A DNA stretch of 64,000 nt from Clostridiales bacterium CHKCI001 (GTDB taxonomy: Bacteria > Bacillota > Clostridia > Lachnospirales > Lachnospiraceae): assembly GCA_900045905.1 (NCBI GenBank), contig FCNS01000012.1, positions 248,001 through 312,000 of the forward strand, given 5' to 3'. Position numbers and translations under genes: made by a program. The notes beneath the pieces are model-generated. The model was not told where the DNA came from. It did no database searches and was given only the letters and a program-made list of their open reading frames with translations. Within the stretch, counting starts at the first letter, position 1, and the number at the start of each line of letters is the position of its first letter. Below, in pieces: positions 17,175 to 29,200 of the stretch.

Positions 17175-18155
17175 ATGAAAACAGTAAGTATTGTAGTACC
17201 TTGTTACAATGAAGAAGAAAATGTAGTACCGTTGAGTGAGGCAATTATTCAGGAGTTTGAAAAGAAACTTCCAGAGTACAATTATGAAATTATTTTTATT
17301 GATAATGACTCAAAAGATCGAACAAGGGAATATATAAGAGGACTTTGTGAAAAAAATCCTCGTATTCGGGCTATTTTTAATGCCAAGAATTTTGGTCAGT
17401 TTAATTCTCCTTATTATGGCTTATTGCAAGCCACTGGAGATTGTGCGATTCTAATGGCTGCTGATTTTCAAGATCCAGTGGAAATGATTCGTCCATTTGT
17501 AGATGGATGGGAAGAAGGATATAAAATTGTTATTGGTATTAAAACGAAGAGTAAAGAAAGTAAGATTATGTATTTCTTACGTAGCTGCTATTATAGGATG
17601 ATAAAAAAACTTTCCGATGTGGAACAAATTGAACATTTCACAGGATTTGGGCTTTACGATAAAAAGTTTATTCAGGTATTGCAAAACTTAGATGATCCAA
17701 CTCCATTTTTACGTGGAATTGTGGCAGAATTAGGATTTCGCAGAAAGGAAGTTGAATATACACAACCACAGCGCCGTGCAGGAAAAACAAGTAATAATTT
17801 TTATCGATTGTTTGATGCAGCAATGTTAAGTGTAACGTCCTATACGAAAGTAGGACTTCGAATTGCAACATTGCTTGGAATGTTTAGTAGTGTGGTAAGT
17901 ATTCTAATTGCAATTGTATATTTAGTAATGAAATTAATCTATTGGGATCGATTTGCAGCAGGTATGGCACCAGTTTTGATTGGAATGTTTGTATTGGGAT
18001 CCATTCAGCTATTTTTTATTGGATTAATTGGAGAATATGTATTAAGTATTAATGCACGTACCATGCGCCGACCGCTTGTAGTGGAGGAGGAGCGTATTAA
18101 TTTTCCAGAAAGAGAGGAAGTAGCAGATGACAGAGGAAGTGCAAAAGGCGATTGA
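17175..18155 (+). CDS. Polyisoprenyl-phosphate-type glycosyltransferase (GT2)
   Basis: A 326-residue GT2 enzyme of the DPM1/GtrB/ArnC group. The N-terminal catalytic domain has VVPCYNEEENV, IDNDSKD and ADFQDP. Two C-terminal transmembrane helices (about 230-255 and 265-290) are followed by a cytoplasmic tail. Such enzymes usually load a sugar from a nucleotide donor onto undecaprenyl phosphate for use outside the cell. The donor here may be the CDP-sugar made upstream. It begins 2 bases after the preceding gene and overlaps the licD-like gene by 29 bases. Confidence 0.85.
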   Translation: MKTVSIVVPCYNEEENVVPLSEAIIQEFEKKLPEYNYEIIFIDNDSKDRTREYIRGLCEKNPRIRAIFNAKNFGQFNSPYYGLLQATGDCAILMAADFQDPVEMIRPFVDGWEEGYKIVIGIKTKSKESKIMYFLRSCYYRMIKKLSDVEQIEHFTGFGLYDKKFIQVLQNLDDPTPFLRGIVAELGFRRKEVEYTQPQRRAGKTSNNFYRLFDAAMLSVTSYTKVGLRIATLLGMFSSVVSILIAIVYLVMKLIYWDRFAAGMAPVLIGMFVLGSIQLFFIGLIGEYVLSINARTMRRPLVVEEERINFPEREEVADDRGSAKGD

Positions 18156-18996
18156 TCAGGTTCACGCCGCACATATTGTTATTATTAAAGAAATAGAGCG
18201 AATTTGTAAAAAACATAATATTATGTTTTATATTGAAAGTGGAACTCTTTTAGGGGCAATTCGTCATAAAAGTGCGATCCCATGGGATGATGACGCAGAT
18301 ACTGCTATGCTTCGCAGTGAATTTGAAAAATTTCGGAATGTAGTAAGAGAAGAGCTAGCTCCTGGATTTGCCTATGTAGAGCCAAAGGATCTGGGTAATA
18401 ACGCAATTTTTGACTTTGTACCGCGGATTATTATGTTGGATTCCCAGATTCAGCCAGATGATGAGGAACAACAGTTTTATGGCAATGGGTTGAATAATCA
18501 TGTATCGGTTGATATTTTTATTATTGACGATGTGAATGACTGTAACTGGATGCATTTACTTTCTAGAACGTTAATTTTAGTCTGTTATGGGCTTGGAATG
18601 GGACATCGTTACCAATTGGATATGAATGACTATAACGGACTATCCAAACTTGTAGTTAAAATTCTGTCTGGAATTGGAAAACATATTCCATCAGAAAAAA
18701 TTATACAATGGTATGATAAAGCATCTCGTATGGGGACTGGAAAAAACAAAAAGAAGCATCGCTGTTTTTATGGAAATTTTTTAATTCAAGATGTAGCACT
18801 TATCTATGATAAGAGATGGTTTGCACAGACAGTTCCTGTTACACTGGATGGTGTGGAAGTTCCTGCACCAAAAGGATGGCATCGTGCATTAAAAACAATT
18901 TATGGGGATTATATGCAGCTTCCGCCAGAAGAAAAAAGGGTAAATACGCATTGTAATCCAGATTATGTGAAAATATGGTATCAGGAAAAGAAATAG
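18127..18996 (+). CDS. LicD family phosphotransferase
   Basis: A 289-residue LicD-family protein, recognised by IESGTLLGAIRHKSAIPWDDDAD near the N-terminus. This is a nucleotidyltransferase-fold active site with acidic metal ligands. LicD proteins attach phosphocholine or other phospho-groups (for example glycerol- or ribitol-phosphate) to surface glycans. The start at 18127 has a GAGAGGAAG site and overlaps the previous gene by 29 bases, indicating coupling. The substituent transferred is unknown. Confidence 0.88.
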   Translation: MTEEVQKAIDQVHAAHIVIIKEIERICKKHNIMFYIESGTLLGAIRHKSAIPWDDDADTAMLRSEFEKFRNVVREELAPGFAYVEPKDLGNNAIFDFVPRIIMLDSQIQPDDEEQQFYGNGLNNHVSVDIFIIDDVNDCNWMHLLSRTLILVCYGLGMGHRYQLDMNDYNGLSKLVVKILSGIGKHIPSEKIIQWYDKASRMGTGKNKKKHRCFYGNFLIQDVALIYDKRWFAQTVPVTLDGVEVPAPKGWHRALKTIYGDYMQLPPEEKRVNTHCNPDYVKIWYQEKK

Positions 18997-19027
18997 GATG
19001 TGGCAGATATGGTATTAGGAGGAAAAC

Positions 19028-20245
19028 ATGAAATTTGACTCTATAAAACGATTTGCACTAGATTTTTTGTATGGTACGGTTGCACTAGTGGCATTAAATG
19101 GTGTAATTACCTTTGTTGTTTATCCATTTATTAATCGGACACTTGGGAATGAAGCCAATGGACAAGTCTTATTTTTTACAGCGATTATGGGATTGATGGC
19201 CTCTGCATTTGGTTCAGGTGCAAACTATGCACGTATGAAAATTTCTACAATAAGGCATTCCAAAAACGGAGACTATAATTGGTTTTTGCTTACAGTTGCA
19301 GTAATCGCAGTGGTCGTGACAATCATTGCAACTGCGATTAAAGGAAACAGTGCAGGAGCATCCGTTGTAACCATTGCAATTTTAATTATTGTAACGGTTT
19401 TGCGTTACTATGCCGATGTACAATTTCGGCTGGATTTAAATTATAAACGTTTTTTCTGGTATTATATTTTAGTTACAATTGGATATGTAGTAGGAGTATT
19501 GGTGTATCGCTGGACATCCTCTTGGGCAATGATTTTTATTATCGGGGAATGTTTTGGTTTGATCTATGTTGCCGTAGTTGGTACTATTTTTAATCCGCCT
19601 TTTTTTAAGCGGTCTTCCCATTTTGTGGAAAATACCAAAGTAATGTGGAATCTGTCATCTGCCTATTTAATGTCGGACTTTGTATCATATGCAGATCGTG
19701 TGATGATTCCGTTATTTATAGTCAATGGAGATGAAGCTTCTACGATATTTTATGTAGCGACGCTTTTGGGAAAAATGGTTTCTCTATTGTCTACTCCGCT
19801 GAATGGCGTAATTATTGGACATTTGTCCCGATATAAAGGAAAAATCACAAGGAAAATGTTTGCTGGAGTAACGGCAATTCTACTCGTATGTGCGTTCATT
19901 TTTATATGTGGAAGCGTTTTAGGTTCTTATATTATTATTCCATTTCTTTATAATTCAGAAGTAATGGAGGCCGCAAGTAAGCTATTTTGGATTGCCAATG
20001 CTGGACAGGTATTTTTCTTTCTTTCGAATACAATGATGGTTGTGGTGCTTCGATTCGCAACAGAAAAATACCAGATTTATATAGGAACGATTTATACGAT
20101 TTTGTTTGTCGTTATTATTATACCATTTATGCTCTTTTGGGGACTTTGGGGAATGGCAGCAGGACTTTTGATTATCAATATTCTGAAATTTACAATTATA
20201 ACTGGATTGGGATTTTATGCATTGAAAAAAGAAACAATGGATTAA
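19028..20245 (+). CDS. Wzx-type oligosaccharide flippase
   Basis: A 405-residue membrane protein with about twelve predicted helices and the layout of the polysaccharide (PST/MOP) flippase family. It begins with a helix containing NGVITFVVYPFINRTLG, typical of Wzx N-termini. It would move the lipid-linked glycan across the membrane. AGGAGG precedes ATG 19028. It is shorter than the second flippase of the window (504 residues) and clearly a different protein. Confidence 0.85.
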   Translation: MKFDSIKRFALDFLYGTVALVALNGVITFVVYPFINRTLGNEANGQVLFFTAIMGLMASAFGSGANYARMKISTIRHSKNGDYNWFLLTVAVIAVVVTIIATAIKGNSAGASVVTIAILIIVTVLRYYADVQFRLDLNYKRFFWYYILVTIGYVVGVLVYRWTSSWAMIFIIGECFGLIYVAVVGTIFNPPFFKRSSHFVENTKVMWNLSSAYLMSDFVSYADRVMIPLFIVNGDEASTIFYVATLLGKMVSLLSTPLNGVIIGHLSRYKGKITRKMFAGVTAILLVCAFIFICGSVLGSYIIIPFLYNSEVMEAASKLFWIANAGQVFFFLSNTMMVVVLRFATEKYQIYIGTIYTILFVVIIIPFMLFWGLWGMAAGLLIINILKFTIITGLGFYALKKETMD

Positions 20246-20288
20246 TTTTTAAATGCGATCACAAATTATGTGATAATGGAGGAAACCT

Positions 20289-22121
20289 ATGAGAGAAAAG
20301 AAAAAGACAGTGGGCTTTTTCGAAAATTGGAAAGAACTCTGTTTTTGGGATTATTTGATTTTTTTAATATTGGCAGGTATCTGTTTTTTATCTTTTCAAC
20401 AAAGTGATTTATTACATACGGCAGGTTGCTCTTATGGATATTTGAATGGACATATTTTAGATTTCTATGATTATTGTGGCCAATTTGATATTCATCCGAG
20501 TTATATGCCAAGTATGTACCTATTATTTGCAATTTGGAATATTCCAATGCGTATTTTGGGCATTGTAACAGTTCCAACGGAAAGTCTTCCATTAATTGCA
20601 GTTATGTGGGCAAAATTACTGCCGTGTATTTTCTATATGATTTCTGGATTTGTAATTTATGGGATTTGTATAGAAATTGGAATGGGAAGGAGAAAATCCA
20701 GACTTTGTACCTATGCAAGTCTGACCATGCCGATTGGATTTTATGCTCAATTTATTTTTGGACAATATGATATATTCATGGTGCTTTGCATATTGCTTGG
20801 CGTTTATTTTTATTTGAAAAATAAAGATTTTTATTTTATTTTCTGGTTTGCAATTGCGATTACGTTTAAGTATTCGGCGTTATTAATTTTCTTGCCACTA
20901 CTTTTACTGAAGACAAAAAATGTATGGAAAATTGTACTTAGCTGTGTTGCAGCAGCAGTACCATATGGAATTGAGTTCTTATTATATATAGGAAGTGAAG
21001 CATTTTCAAATTATGCATTTGGAATTGGAAGCAGTGGAGATAATCCAACAGGCTATATTTTCAATGCTACATTATTTACAGGATTCCAATTAGGAACGAT
21101 ACAGTTTTCTATTAGTCTTGTAATTATGGGATTTGGAATCATTTGTGCATTAGCCTATTTTACCAGAGTGAAAGAAAAAAAGGAACTTGTAAAATGGATG
21201 TTGTATTTATGTTGTCTGGTGTCATTTGTATTGTTTGGTCTTGCAAAATGGCATCCACAATGGCTGTTAATGGCAGTACCATTCTGGGTAATCAGTGCAT
21301 TTATTCATAGAGATACGAAAATCTTTATGATTATTGATATTCTATTTATGATGTTCTTTACTATTTTTAATGTTATAATGATACCAAATAATGTGGATCA
21401 GGCAATGTTCAATCATGGAATTTTCCGTGGAATGGTGAATGGAGATATTGGAACAAAATTGACAATGGGAAATCTAATTGGAAAATTAGATCCAATGATT
21501 TGCCTTTCTATGATTTCTATGATTATGCTTGTTTATGCGTTGTTTAAGCATCCAAAGTATTGTGCAGAATCATTTTCGGTGCAGGAGAATTGTATTGGAT
21601 GGATTCGTACCCGTTTTGTGGCAGGTGTGGCAATGTTTGTTGTTCCAGCGTTTATCTGTTTGTATGCTTCTCAAGTTGGAACACAGCCAAGTTATGAAGT
21701 GAAATCTGGGACGAGTGGAGTGGTTATTTCAGAACAGAAAGACGCTGTTGTTCAGCCATTTATTAGTCAAGGAACGGTACTGGATCAAATTCAATTTCCT
21801 GTTATGACAAATGGTCGTGCGAATCATGTGGACTTAGTTGTTACATTACGAGAACAAAATACAGGTGAAGAATTATATCAAGAATCATTTGATGCTTCTG
21901 GTTGGTGGGATGGTAAACTGGTTCAAATGTTTACTGGAGAAATTCAAATGAAAAAAGATGCAGTGTATGAAGTTGTGTTTGAAATAGAACCAAGAGAAAC
22001 AGAATCAAAACTTGCATTATATTTGGACAATGTAACACCAATCGAACATAACGAGGAAAAAAGTATTATAGAGGGAAATGAGAATGATTCTCAGGTACAA
22101 ATGGTTGTGTATCAAAAATAG
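20289..22121 (+). CDS. Large membrane protein, possible GT-C glycosyltransferase
   Basis: A 610-residue protein with about eleven transmembrane helices in residues 20-460, then an extracytoplasmic C-terminal domain of about 140 residues predicted to be beta-rich. An acidic HPSY segment after the first helix (FDIHPSYMPSMY) and a later WHPQW fit the GT-C fold, in which the active site faces outside and uses lipid-phosphate sugars made by GtrB-type enzymes. This pairs well with the GT2 upstream. No clear family signature is visible by eye, so polymerase or acyltransferase roles remain open. Last gene of the operon; GGAGG lies before ATG 20289. Confidence 0.55.
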   Translation: MREKKKTVGFFENWKELCFWDYLIFLILAGICFLSFQQSDLLHTAGCSYGYLNGHILDFYDYCGQFDIHPSYMPSMYLLFAIWNIPMRILGIVTVPTESLPLIAVMWAKLLPCIFYMISGFVIYGICIEIGMGRRKSRLCTYASLTMPIGFYAQFIFGQYDIFMVLCILLGVYFYLKNKDFYFIFWFAIAITFKYSALLIFLPLLLLKTKNVWKIVLSCVAAAVPYGIEFLLYIGSEAFSNYAFGIGSSGDNPTGYIFNATLFTGFQLGTIQFSISLVIMGFGIICALAYFTRVKEKKELVKWMLYLCCLVSFVLFGLAKWHPQWLLMAVPFWVISAFIHRDTKIFMIIDILFMMFFTIFNVIMIPNNVDQAMFNHGIFRGMVNGDIGTKLTMGNLIGKLDPMICLSMISMIMLVYALFKHPKYCAESFSVQENCIGWIRTRFVAGVAMFVVPAFICLYASQVGTQPSYEVKSGTSGVVISEQKDAVVQPFISQGTVLDQIQFPVMTNGRANHVDLVVTLREQNTGEELYQESFDASGWWDGKLVQMFTGEIQMKKDAVYEVVFEIEPRETESKLALYLDNVTPIEHNEEKSIIEGNENDSQVQMVVYQK

Positions 22122-22137
22122 TATATAGGTATATTAT

Positions 22138-22153
22138 GTCAGCAAAAGCTGAC
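22138..22153 (+). other. Small perfect hairpin after the glycan operon
   Basis: GTCAGC and GCTGAC separated by AAAA, 17 bases after the last gene of the glycan operon. It lacks a T run, so it is at most a weak terminator. The following 60 bases contain further short complementary pieces but no coding potential. Confidence 0.35.
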
Positions 22154-22216
22154 CCGAATCCCGTGCCAAGATTCACAGGAGCGAGTCTTGAAACTGGTAA
22201 AAAGTTCAAAAAAAGG

Positions 22217-22245
22217 TTGACAGTAAATTTTGGATATGTTACTAT
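22217..22245 (+). promoter_or_regulatory. Strong promoter of rpoB-rpoC
   Basis: Consensus TTGACA at 22217-22222, a 17-base spacer, and TACTAT at 22240-22245. An extended -10 TG sits one base upstream of the -10. It gives rpoB a leader of about 110 bases and makes rpoBC independent of the upstream glycan operon. Confidence 0.8.
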
Positions 22246-22359
22246 GGTAGATGCACTATTATGGCTGATTATGCTTTTGCATATATTTTGCTGTAACACG
22301 TGATTATAGTATGGCAGAGATGCCGTTCAATTTTATAGAAAAACAGGGGTGAAACGTCA

Positions 22360-25300
22360 ATGGAAAAAAGCAGAATCCGACCAGTGAAATCAGGGAAAAG
22401 CATTCGTATGAGTTATGCCAGGCAAAAAGAAGTACTAGAAATGCCTAACCTGATTGCAATCCAGAAAGATTCCTATCAGTGGTTCCTCGACGAAGGTTTA
22501 AAAGAAGTATTTGAAGATATTTCTCCGATCGCTGATTATAGTGGACATTTAAGTTTGGAATTTGGTGGCTTCCGACTTTGTACTGATGAGATCAAGTATA
22601 CAATCGAAGAGTGCAAAGAAAGAGATGCAACCTATGCTGCACCACTGAAGGTTAAAGTGAAGCTTTATAATAAAGAAAAAGACGAAATTAAAGATCATGA
22701 GATTTTTATGGGTGATCTTCCATTAATGACTGATACAGGTTCTTTTGTTATCAATGGTGCAGAGCGAGTTATTGTAAGCCAGCTGGTTCGGTCCCCTGGC
22801 ATCTATTATACAATTGCTCATGATAAGGTTGGTAAGAAATTGTTTTCCTCACAAGTAATTCCAAACCGTGGTGCATGGTTGGAATATGATACGGATTCAA
22901 ATGATATTTTCTTCGTACGTGTGGACCGTACTCGTAAAGTACCAGTTACCGTACTGATCCGTGCTCTTGGATGGGGAACCAATCAGGAGATTATTGATTT
23001 ATTTGGAGAAGAGCCGAAGATTCTGGCAAGTATTCAAAAAGATACGTCCGACAATTACCAAGATGGTTTGTTGGAATTATATAAAAAGATTCGTCCAGGT
23101 GAGCCATTATCGGTAGATAGTGCAGCAAGCTTGCTGAACAGTATGTTTTTTGACCCAAGACGTTATGATTTGGCAAAGGTAGGACGTTATAAATTCAATA
23201 AAAAACTTCATTTTAGAAATCGCTTAAATGGTCATATTCTGGCAGAAGATGTAGTAGATACAGAAACAGGAGAGATCATTGCAGAAGCAGGTACTTTGTT
23301 AAACCGTGAATCTGCAACAGTAATTCAAAATGCAGCGGTTCCATATGTTATGATTCAGACAGAAGAACATGTTGTAAAAGTGATTTCTAATATGATGGTG
23401 GATGCTGCCCAATATTTGGAATTTGATCCAGAAGAAGCAGGTATTCATGAATTAGTATTTTATCCTTTATTAAAGCAGATTTTAGAGGAAAATGAAACCG
23501 AAGAAGAGATAAAAGCAGCCATTCATAAAAATATGGCAGAGTTAGTTCCAAAACATATTACAAAAGAAGATATTATTGCATCAATCAACTATTGCCTCCA
23601 CCTGGAATATGGAGTTGGTACAAACGATGATATTGACCATTTAGGAAATCGTCGTATTCGTGCAGTTGGTGAACTGCTTCAAAACCAATACCGTATTGGT
23701 CTTTCCAGAATGGAACGTGTTGTAAGAGAGCGTATGACGACACAGGATGTGGAAGGAATTACTCCACAATCTTTAATTAATATTAAACCAGTAACAGCAG
23801 CTGTAAAGGAATTCTTTGGAAGTTCTCAGTTGTCCCAGTTTATGGATCAGAATAATCCATTATCAGAACTGACACATAAGAGACGTCTTTCTGCATTAGG
23901 ACCTGGTGGTCTTTCCAGAGATCGTGCGGGATTCGAGGTTCGAGACGTTCACTATTCTCATTATGGAAGAATGTGCCCAATTGAGACACCAGAAGGTCCA
24001 AATATCGGTTTGATTAACTCCTTAGCTACTTATGCAAGAGTAAATCCATACGGATTTGTAGAGGCTCCGTATCGTAAAGTAGACAAAACTGATCCAAAGA
24101 ATCCAGTTGTAACCGACGAAGTTGTGTATATGACAGCAGATGAAGAAGATGACTACGTAGTAGCACAGGCGAATGAGCCTTTGGATGAAGAAGGACATTT
24201 CATTCATAACAATGTATCAGGTCGTTTCCGGGAAGAAACTTCTGAGTTTGAAAAGAAACAAATTGACTATATGGATGTTTCTCCAAAGATGGTATTCTCA
24301 GTAGCGACATCTATGATTCCTTTCCTTGAAAATGACGATGCGAACCGTGCACTTATGGGTTCCAACATGCAGCGTCAGGCAGTACCGCTTATGCTGACAG
24401 AAGCTCCAGTTGTTGGAACGGGTATGGAAGATAAAACAGCAGTTGATTCAGGTGTATGTGTGGTTGCAAAACATGACGGTGTCGTAGAACGCTCCGCATC
24501 CAAAGAAATTATTATTAAATGTGAGGATGGAACGAAAGACGTATATCGTTTGACAAAGTTTGCTAGAAGTAATCAGAGTAACTGCTATAATCAAAAACCA
24601 ATCGTATTTAAAGGGGAGTATGTAAAGGCAGGGCAAGTAATTGCAGATGGTCCTTCTACTTCTCAAGGAGAAATCGCACTTGGTAAGAATCCATTAATTG
24701 GCTTTATGACTTGGGAAGGTTATAATTACGAAGATGCCGTACTTTTAAGCGAACGTCTTGTGCAAGAAGATGTATATACATCTATTCATATTGAAGAGTA
24801 TGAAGCAGAAGCCAGAGATACCAAGCTTGGACCAGAGGAAATTACAAGAGATGTTCCAGGTGTTGGTGATGATGCACTCAAAGACTTAGATGAAAGAGGT
24901 ATTATTCGTGTAGGTGCAGAAGTACGTGCAGGAGATATTTTGGTTGGTAAGGTTACTCCAAAGGGAGAAACAGAACTGACAGCAGAAGAGCGTTTGCTTC
25001 GTGCAATCTTTGGTGAAAAAGCAAGAGAAGTACGTGATACTTCTTTAAAAGTACCACATGGCGCCTATGGTATTATTGTAGATGCGAAAGTATTTACAAG
25101 AGCGAACAGCGATGAGTTATCTCCAGGTGTGAATGAGACAGTACGTATCTATATTGCTCAGAAGCGTAAGATTTCTGTTGGTGATAAGATGGCTGGTCGT
25201 CATGGTAACAAGGGTGTTGTTTCCAGAGTACTTCCAGTAGAAGATATGCCATTTTTGCCAAATGGACGTCCTTTGGATATCGTATTAAATCCACTTGGTG

Positions 25301-26214
25301 TGCCTTCTCGTATGAATATCGGACAGGTGTTGGAAATCCATTTAAGTTTAGCTGCAAAAGCACTTGGATTTAATATAGCAACTCCAGTATTTGATGGTGC
25401 AAACGAAGTAGATATTATGGATACATTGGATCTTGCCAACGATTATGTAAATACATCTTGGGAAGATTTCCAGGAAAAATATAAAGATATATTGAAGCCA
25501 GAAGTTATGGAATATTTAGGAGAACATTTGGAACATAGGGAACTGTGGAAGGGTGTTCCAATTTCCAGAGACGGTAAGGTAAGACTGCGTGATGGACGTA
25601 CAGGAGAGTACTTTGATAGTCCTGTTACAATTGGACATATGCATTATCTGAAACTCCATCACTTAGTTGATGATAAGATTCATGCCCGCTCTACTGGCCC
25701 TTACTCATTAGTAACACAACAGCCACTTGGTGGTAAGGCACAGTTTGGTGGACAGAGATTTGGAGAAATGGAAGTTTGGGCTCTTGAGGCTTATGGGGCT
25801 TCTTACACATTACAGGAAATCTTGACAGTAAAATCAGATGACGTAATTGGACGTGTGAAGACTTATGAAGCAATTATTAAGGGCGAAAATATTCCAGAAC
25901 CAGGTATTCCAGAATCCTTCAAAGTATTGTTAAAAGAATTACAGTCACTTGGATTAGATGTCAGAGTGTTGCGTGATGACAATACCGAAGTTGAGATTAT
26001 GGAAAATGTAGATTATGGTAATACTGATTTCCGCTCCATTATGGAAGGCGATGACCGCCATTATAATGATGATGAATTCGGTACTTATGGTTATACCAAG
26101 CAAGAAGTATCGGATGGTGAATTCGTTAACGTCGAGGATGATGACGATGATAGTATTTTAGATTTCGATGACGATTTCGATGATCTGGAAGACGACGATT
26201 ACACCGAGGAATAA
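22360..26214 (+). CDS. rpoB: RNA polymerase beta subunit
   Basis: A 1284-residue beta subunit of RNA polymerase. Signature segments are visible in order: the [11 protein letters not shown] and NRGAWLEYD region, the rifampicin-pocket block ending [39 protein letters not shown], and the C-terminal [15 protein letters not shown] and [24 protein letters not shown]. The residues of the rifampicin pocket look like the sensitive type ([21 protein letters not shown]). The C-terminus ends in a long Asp/Glu-rich tail, common in Clostridia. The start is ATG 22360. rplJ/rplL, usually just upstream, are not in the window. Confidence 0.99.
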   Translation: MEKSRIRPVKSGKSIRMSYARQKEVLEMPNLIAIQKDSYQWFLDEGLKEVFEDISPIADYSGHLSLEFGGFRLCTDEIKYTIEECKERDATYAAPLKVKVKLYNKEKDEIKDHEIFMGDLPLMTDTGSFVINGAERVIVSQLVRSPGIYYTIAHDKVGKKLFSSQVIPNRGAWLEYDTDSNDIFFVRVDRTRKVPVTVLIRALGWGTNQEIIDLFGEEPKILASIQKDTSDNYQDGLLELYKKIRPGEPLSVDSAASLLNSMFFDPRRYDLAKVGRYKFNKKLHFRNRLNGHILAEDVVDTETGEIIAEAGTLLNRESATVIQNAAVPYVMIQTEEHVVKVISNMMVDAAQYLEFDPEEAGIHELVFYPLLKQILEENETEEEIKAAIHKNMAELVPKHITKEDIIASINYCLHLEYGVGTNDDIDHLGNRRIRAVGELLQNQYRIGLSRMERVVRERMTTQDVEGITPQSLINIKPVTAAVKEFFGSSQLSQFMDQNNPLSELTHKRRLSALGPGGLSRDRAGFEVRDVHYSHYGRMCPIETPEGPNIGLINSLATYARVNPYGFVEAPYRKVDKTDPKNPVVTDEVVYMTADEEDDYVVAQANEPLDEEGHFIHNNVSGRFREETSEFEKKQIDYMDVSPKMVFSVATSMIPFLENDDANRALMGSNMQRQAVPLMLTEAPVVGTGMEDKTAVDSGVCVVAKHDGVVERSASKEIIIKCEDGTKDVYRLTKFARSNQSNCYNQKPIVFKGEYVKAGQVIADGPSTSQGEIALGKNPLIGFMTWEGYNYEDAVLLSERLVQEDVYTSIHIEEYEAEARDTKLGPEEITRDVPGVGDDALKDLDERGIIRVGAEVRAGDILVGKVTPKGETELTAEERLLRAIFGEKAREVRDTSLKVPHGAYGIIVDAKVFTRANSDELSPGVNETVRIYIAQKRKISVGDKMAGRHGNKGVVSRVLPVEDMPFLPNGRPLDIVLNPLGVPSRMNIGQVLEIHLSLAAKALGFNIATPVFDGANEVDIMDTLDLANDYVNTSWEDFQEKYKDILKPEVMEYLGEHLEHRELWKGVPISRDGKVRLRDGRTGEYFDSPVTIGHMHYLKLHHLVDDKIHARSTGPYSLVTQQPLGGKAQFGGQRFGEMEVWALEAYGASYTLQEILTVKSDDVIGRVKTYEAIIKGENIPEPGIPESFKVLLKELQSLGLDVRVLRDDNTEVEIMENVDYGNTDFRSIMEGDDRHYNDDEFGTYGYTKQEVSDGEFVNVEDDDDDSILDFDDDFDDLEDDDYTEE

Positions 26215-26232
26215 TAGAAGGGAGAGCCACAC

Positions 26233-29200
26233 ATGCCTGAAACAAATAACGAAACCTATCAGCCAATGACATTTGATTCAATTAAGATTGGTTTGGCTTC
26301 ACCGGAAAAGATTAGAGAATGGTCTAGAGGAGTAGTGACAAAGCCAGAGACCATCAATTATAGAACTTTAAAGCCAGAAAAAGATGGTCTGTTCTGTGAG
26401 CGTATTTTTGGACCACAGAAAGACTGGGAGTGCCACTGTGGTAAGTATAAGAAGATCCGTTATAAAGGCGTGATCTGTGATCGATGCGGCGTAGAAGTAA
26501 CGAAATCCAATGTACGTAGAGAACGTATGGGACATATTGAATTAGCTGCTCCAGTTTCTCATATCTGGTATTTCAAGGGAATTCCTAGCCGTATGGGACT
26601 CGTATTGGATGTATCTCCAAGGACGCTGGATAAGGTGTTGTATTTCGCTTCTTATATTGTGTTAGATGAAGGAAATACGAATCTTTCTTATAAGCAGGTA
26701 CTTTCTGAGAAAGAGTATCGTGATGCAGTAGAAGAATGGGGCGAAGGCGCATTCCGTGTTGGTATGGGTGCAGAAGCGATCAAAGAACTGCTGACAGCGA
26801 TCGATTTAGAGAAAGATTCTTTAGAGCTTAGAACGGCATTAAAAGATGCTTCTGGTCAAAAAAGAGCTCGTATTATTAAGAGATTAGAGGTTGTGGAGGC
26901 ATTTCGTGTCTCTGGCAACCGTCCAGAATGGATGATTATGGATGCAATTCCAGTAATTCCTCCAGATTTACGTCCAATGGTTCAATTGGATGGAGGTCGT
27001 TTTGCAACTTCTGACTTAAATGATCTCTATCGTAGAATTATTAATCGTAATAATCGTTTGGCTCGTTTGTTGGAACTGGGTGCACCAGATATTATTGTAC
27101 GTAATGAAAAACGTATGCTTCAAGAAGCAGTAGATGCGTTAATTGATAATGGAAGAAGAGGACGTCCAGTTACTGGTCCTGGTAATCGTGCATTGAAGTC
27201 TCTTTCCGATATGTTGAAAGGTAAGCAGGGACGTTTCCGTCAGAACTTACTTGGTAAACGTGTTGACTACTCTGGTCGTTCCGTAATCGTGGTAGGACCA
27301 GAACTTAAGATTTATCAATGTGGTCTTCCTAAGGAAATGGCAATTGAATTATTCAAGCCATTTGTTATGAAAGAATTAGTAGCAAATGGAACAGCTCATA
27401 ATATTAAGAGTGCAAAGAAGATGGTAGAACGTCTTCAGACAGAAGTTTGGGATGTATTGGAGGAAGTTATTAAAGAACATCCAGTTATGTTAAACCGTGC
27501 TCCTACACTGCATAGACTTGGTATTCAAGCATTTGAGCCAATTTTAGTAGAGGGTAAAGCAATTAAACTTCATCCACTGGTATGTACTGCGTTCAATGCA
27601 GACTTCGATGGTGACCAGATGGCAGTTCATTTACCACTTTCTGTAGAAGCTCAAGCAGAGTGCCGATTCTTGCTTTTATCTCCAAACAACTTGCTGAAAC
27701 CATCCGACGGTGGTCCAGTAGCGGTTCCTTCTCAGGATATGGTACTTGGTATTTATTACCTGACACAGGAACGACCTGGAGTAAAGGGAGAAGGCAAATT
27801 CTTCCGAAACGTCAATGAAGCAATTTTGGCATATGAAAATGAGGTTATTACATTACATTCTAAGATTAAAGTACGTGTAACGAAGGAAATGCCAGATGGT
27901 ACGAAGTTGTCTGGTATCGTGGAATCTACATTGGGACGTTTTATCTTTAATGAAATTATTCCACAGGATCTTGGATTTGTAGATCGTACAATTCCTGGTA
28001 ATGAGTTAGTTCCAGAAGTTGATTTCTTGGTTGGGAAGAAGCAGTTAAAGCAAATCTTAGAGAAAGTTATTAATACACATGGTGCAACAGCAACTGCGGA
28101 AGTGTTGGATGCAGTTAAGTCAATGGGTTATAAGTATTCTACCCGTGCGGCAATGACAGTATCGATTTCTGATATGACAGTGCCTCCTCAAAAACCAGAA
28201 TTGATAGAGAAAGCACAGCATACAGTAGACCTGATTGCAAAGAACTTTAAGCGTGGATTTATTACAGAAGAAGAACGCTATAAAGAAGTAATTCAAACAT
28301 GGCAGGAAACCGATAATATTTTGACAAAGGCATTGCTTGACGGTTTGGATAAATATAATAATATTTACATGATGGCCGATTCAGGTGCCCGTGGTTCCGA
28401 TAAGCAGATCAAGCAGTTAGCAGGTATGCGTGGTCTGATGGCTGATACAACGGGTCATACAATCGAACTTCCAATTAAATCGAACTTCCGTGAAGGCTTG
28501 GACGTATTGGAATACTTTATCTCCGCACATGGTGCTCGTAAAGGATTGTCAGATACAGCACTTCGTACCGCTGACTCAGGTTATTTGACCAGACGTTTGG
28601 TAGATGTCTCTCAGGATGTTATCATTCGTGAAGTGGATTGCTGTGAAGGAAAAGAAATTCCTTATATGGAAATCAAAGCATTCATGGATGGTCAGGAAAC
28701 AATCGAAAGTTTACAGGATCGCTTAACAGGTCGTTTTATTGCTGAGACAATTACCGATCCAGATACAGGAGAAGTTGTAATCAAAGCAAATCATATGGTA
28801 ACACCAAAGCGTGCTGCTGCGATCATGAAAGTGTTGGATAAGCTTGGAAGAAATTCAGTTAAGATTCGTACCGTATTAAGCTGTAAATCTCATATTGGTG
28901 TTTGTGCAAAATGTTATGGTTCTAATATGGCTACAGGTCAGTCTGTGCAAGTCGGTGAAGCAGTTGGTATTATTGCTGCACAGTCCATTGGTGAGCCTGG
29001 TACGCAGCTTACGATGAGAACATTCCATACAGGTGGTGTTGCTGGTGGAGATATTACACAGGGTCTTCCTCGTGTTGAAGAACTTTTTGAAGCACGTAAG
29101 CCAAAGGGACTCGCAATTATAACAGAATTTGGCGGTGTTGCAACACTGAAAGATACAAAGAAAAAGAGAGAAATCATTATTACTGACCCAGAAACTGGAA

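Noticed and set aside
22122-22216. Possible L10-type ribosomal protein leader before rpoB
   Set aside because: rplJ is not downstream and the conserved L10-binding core cannot be drawn.
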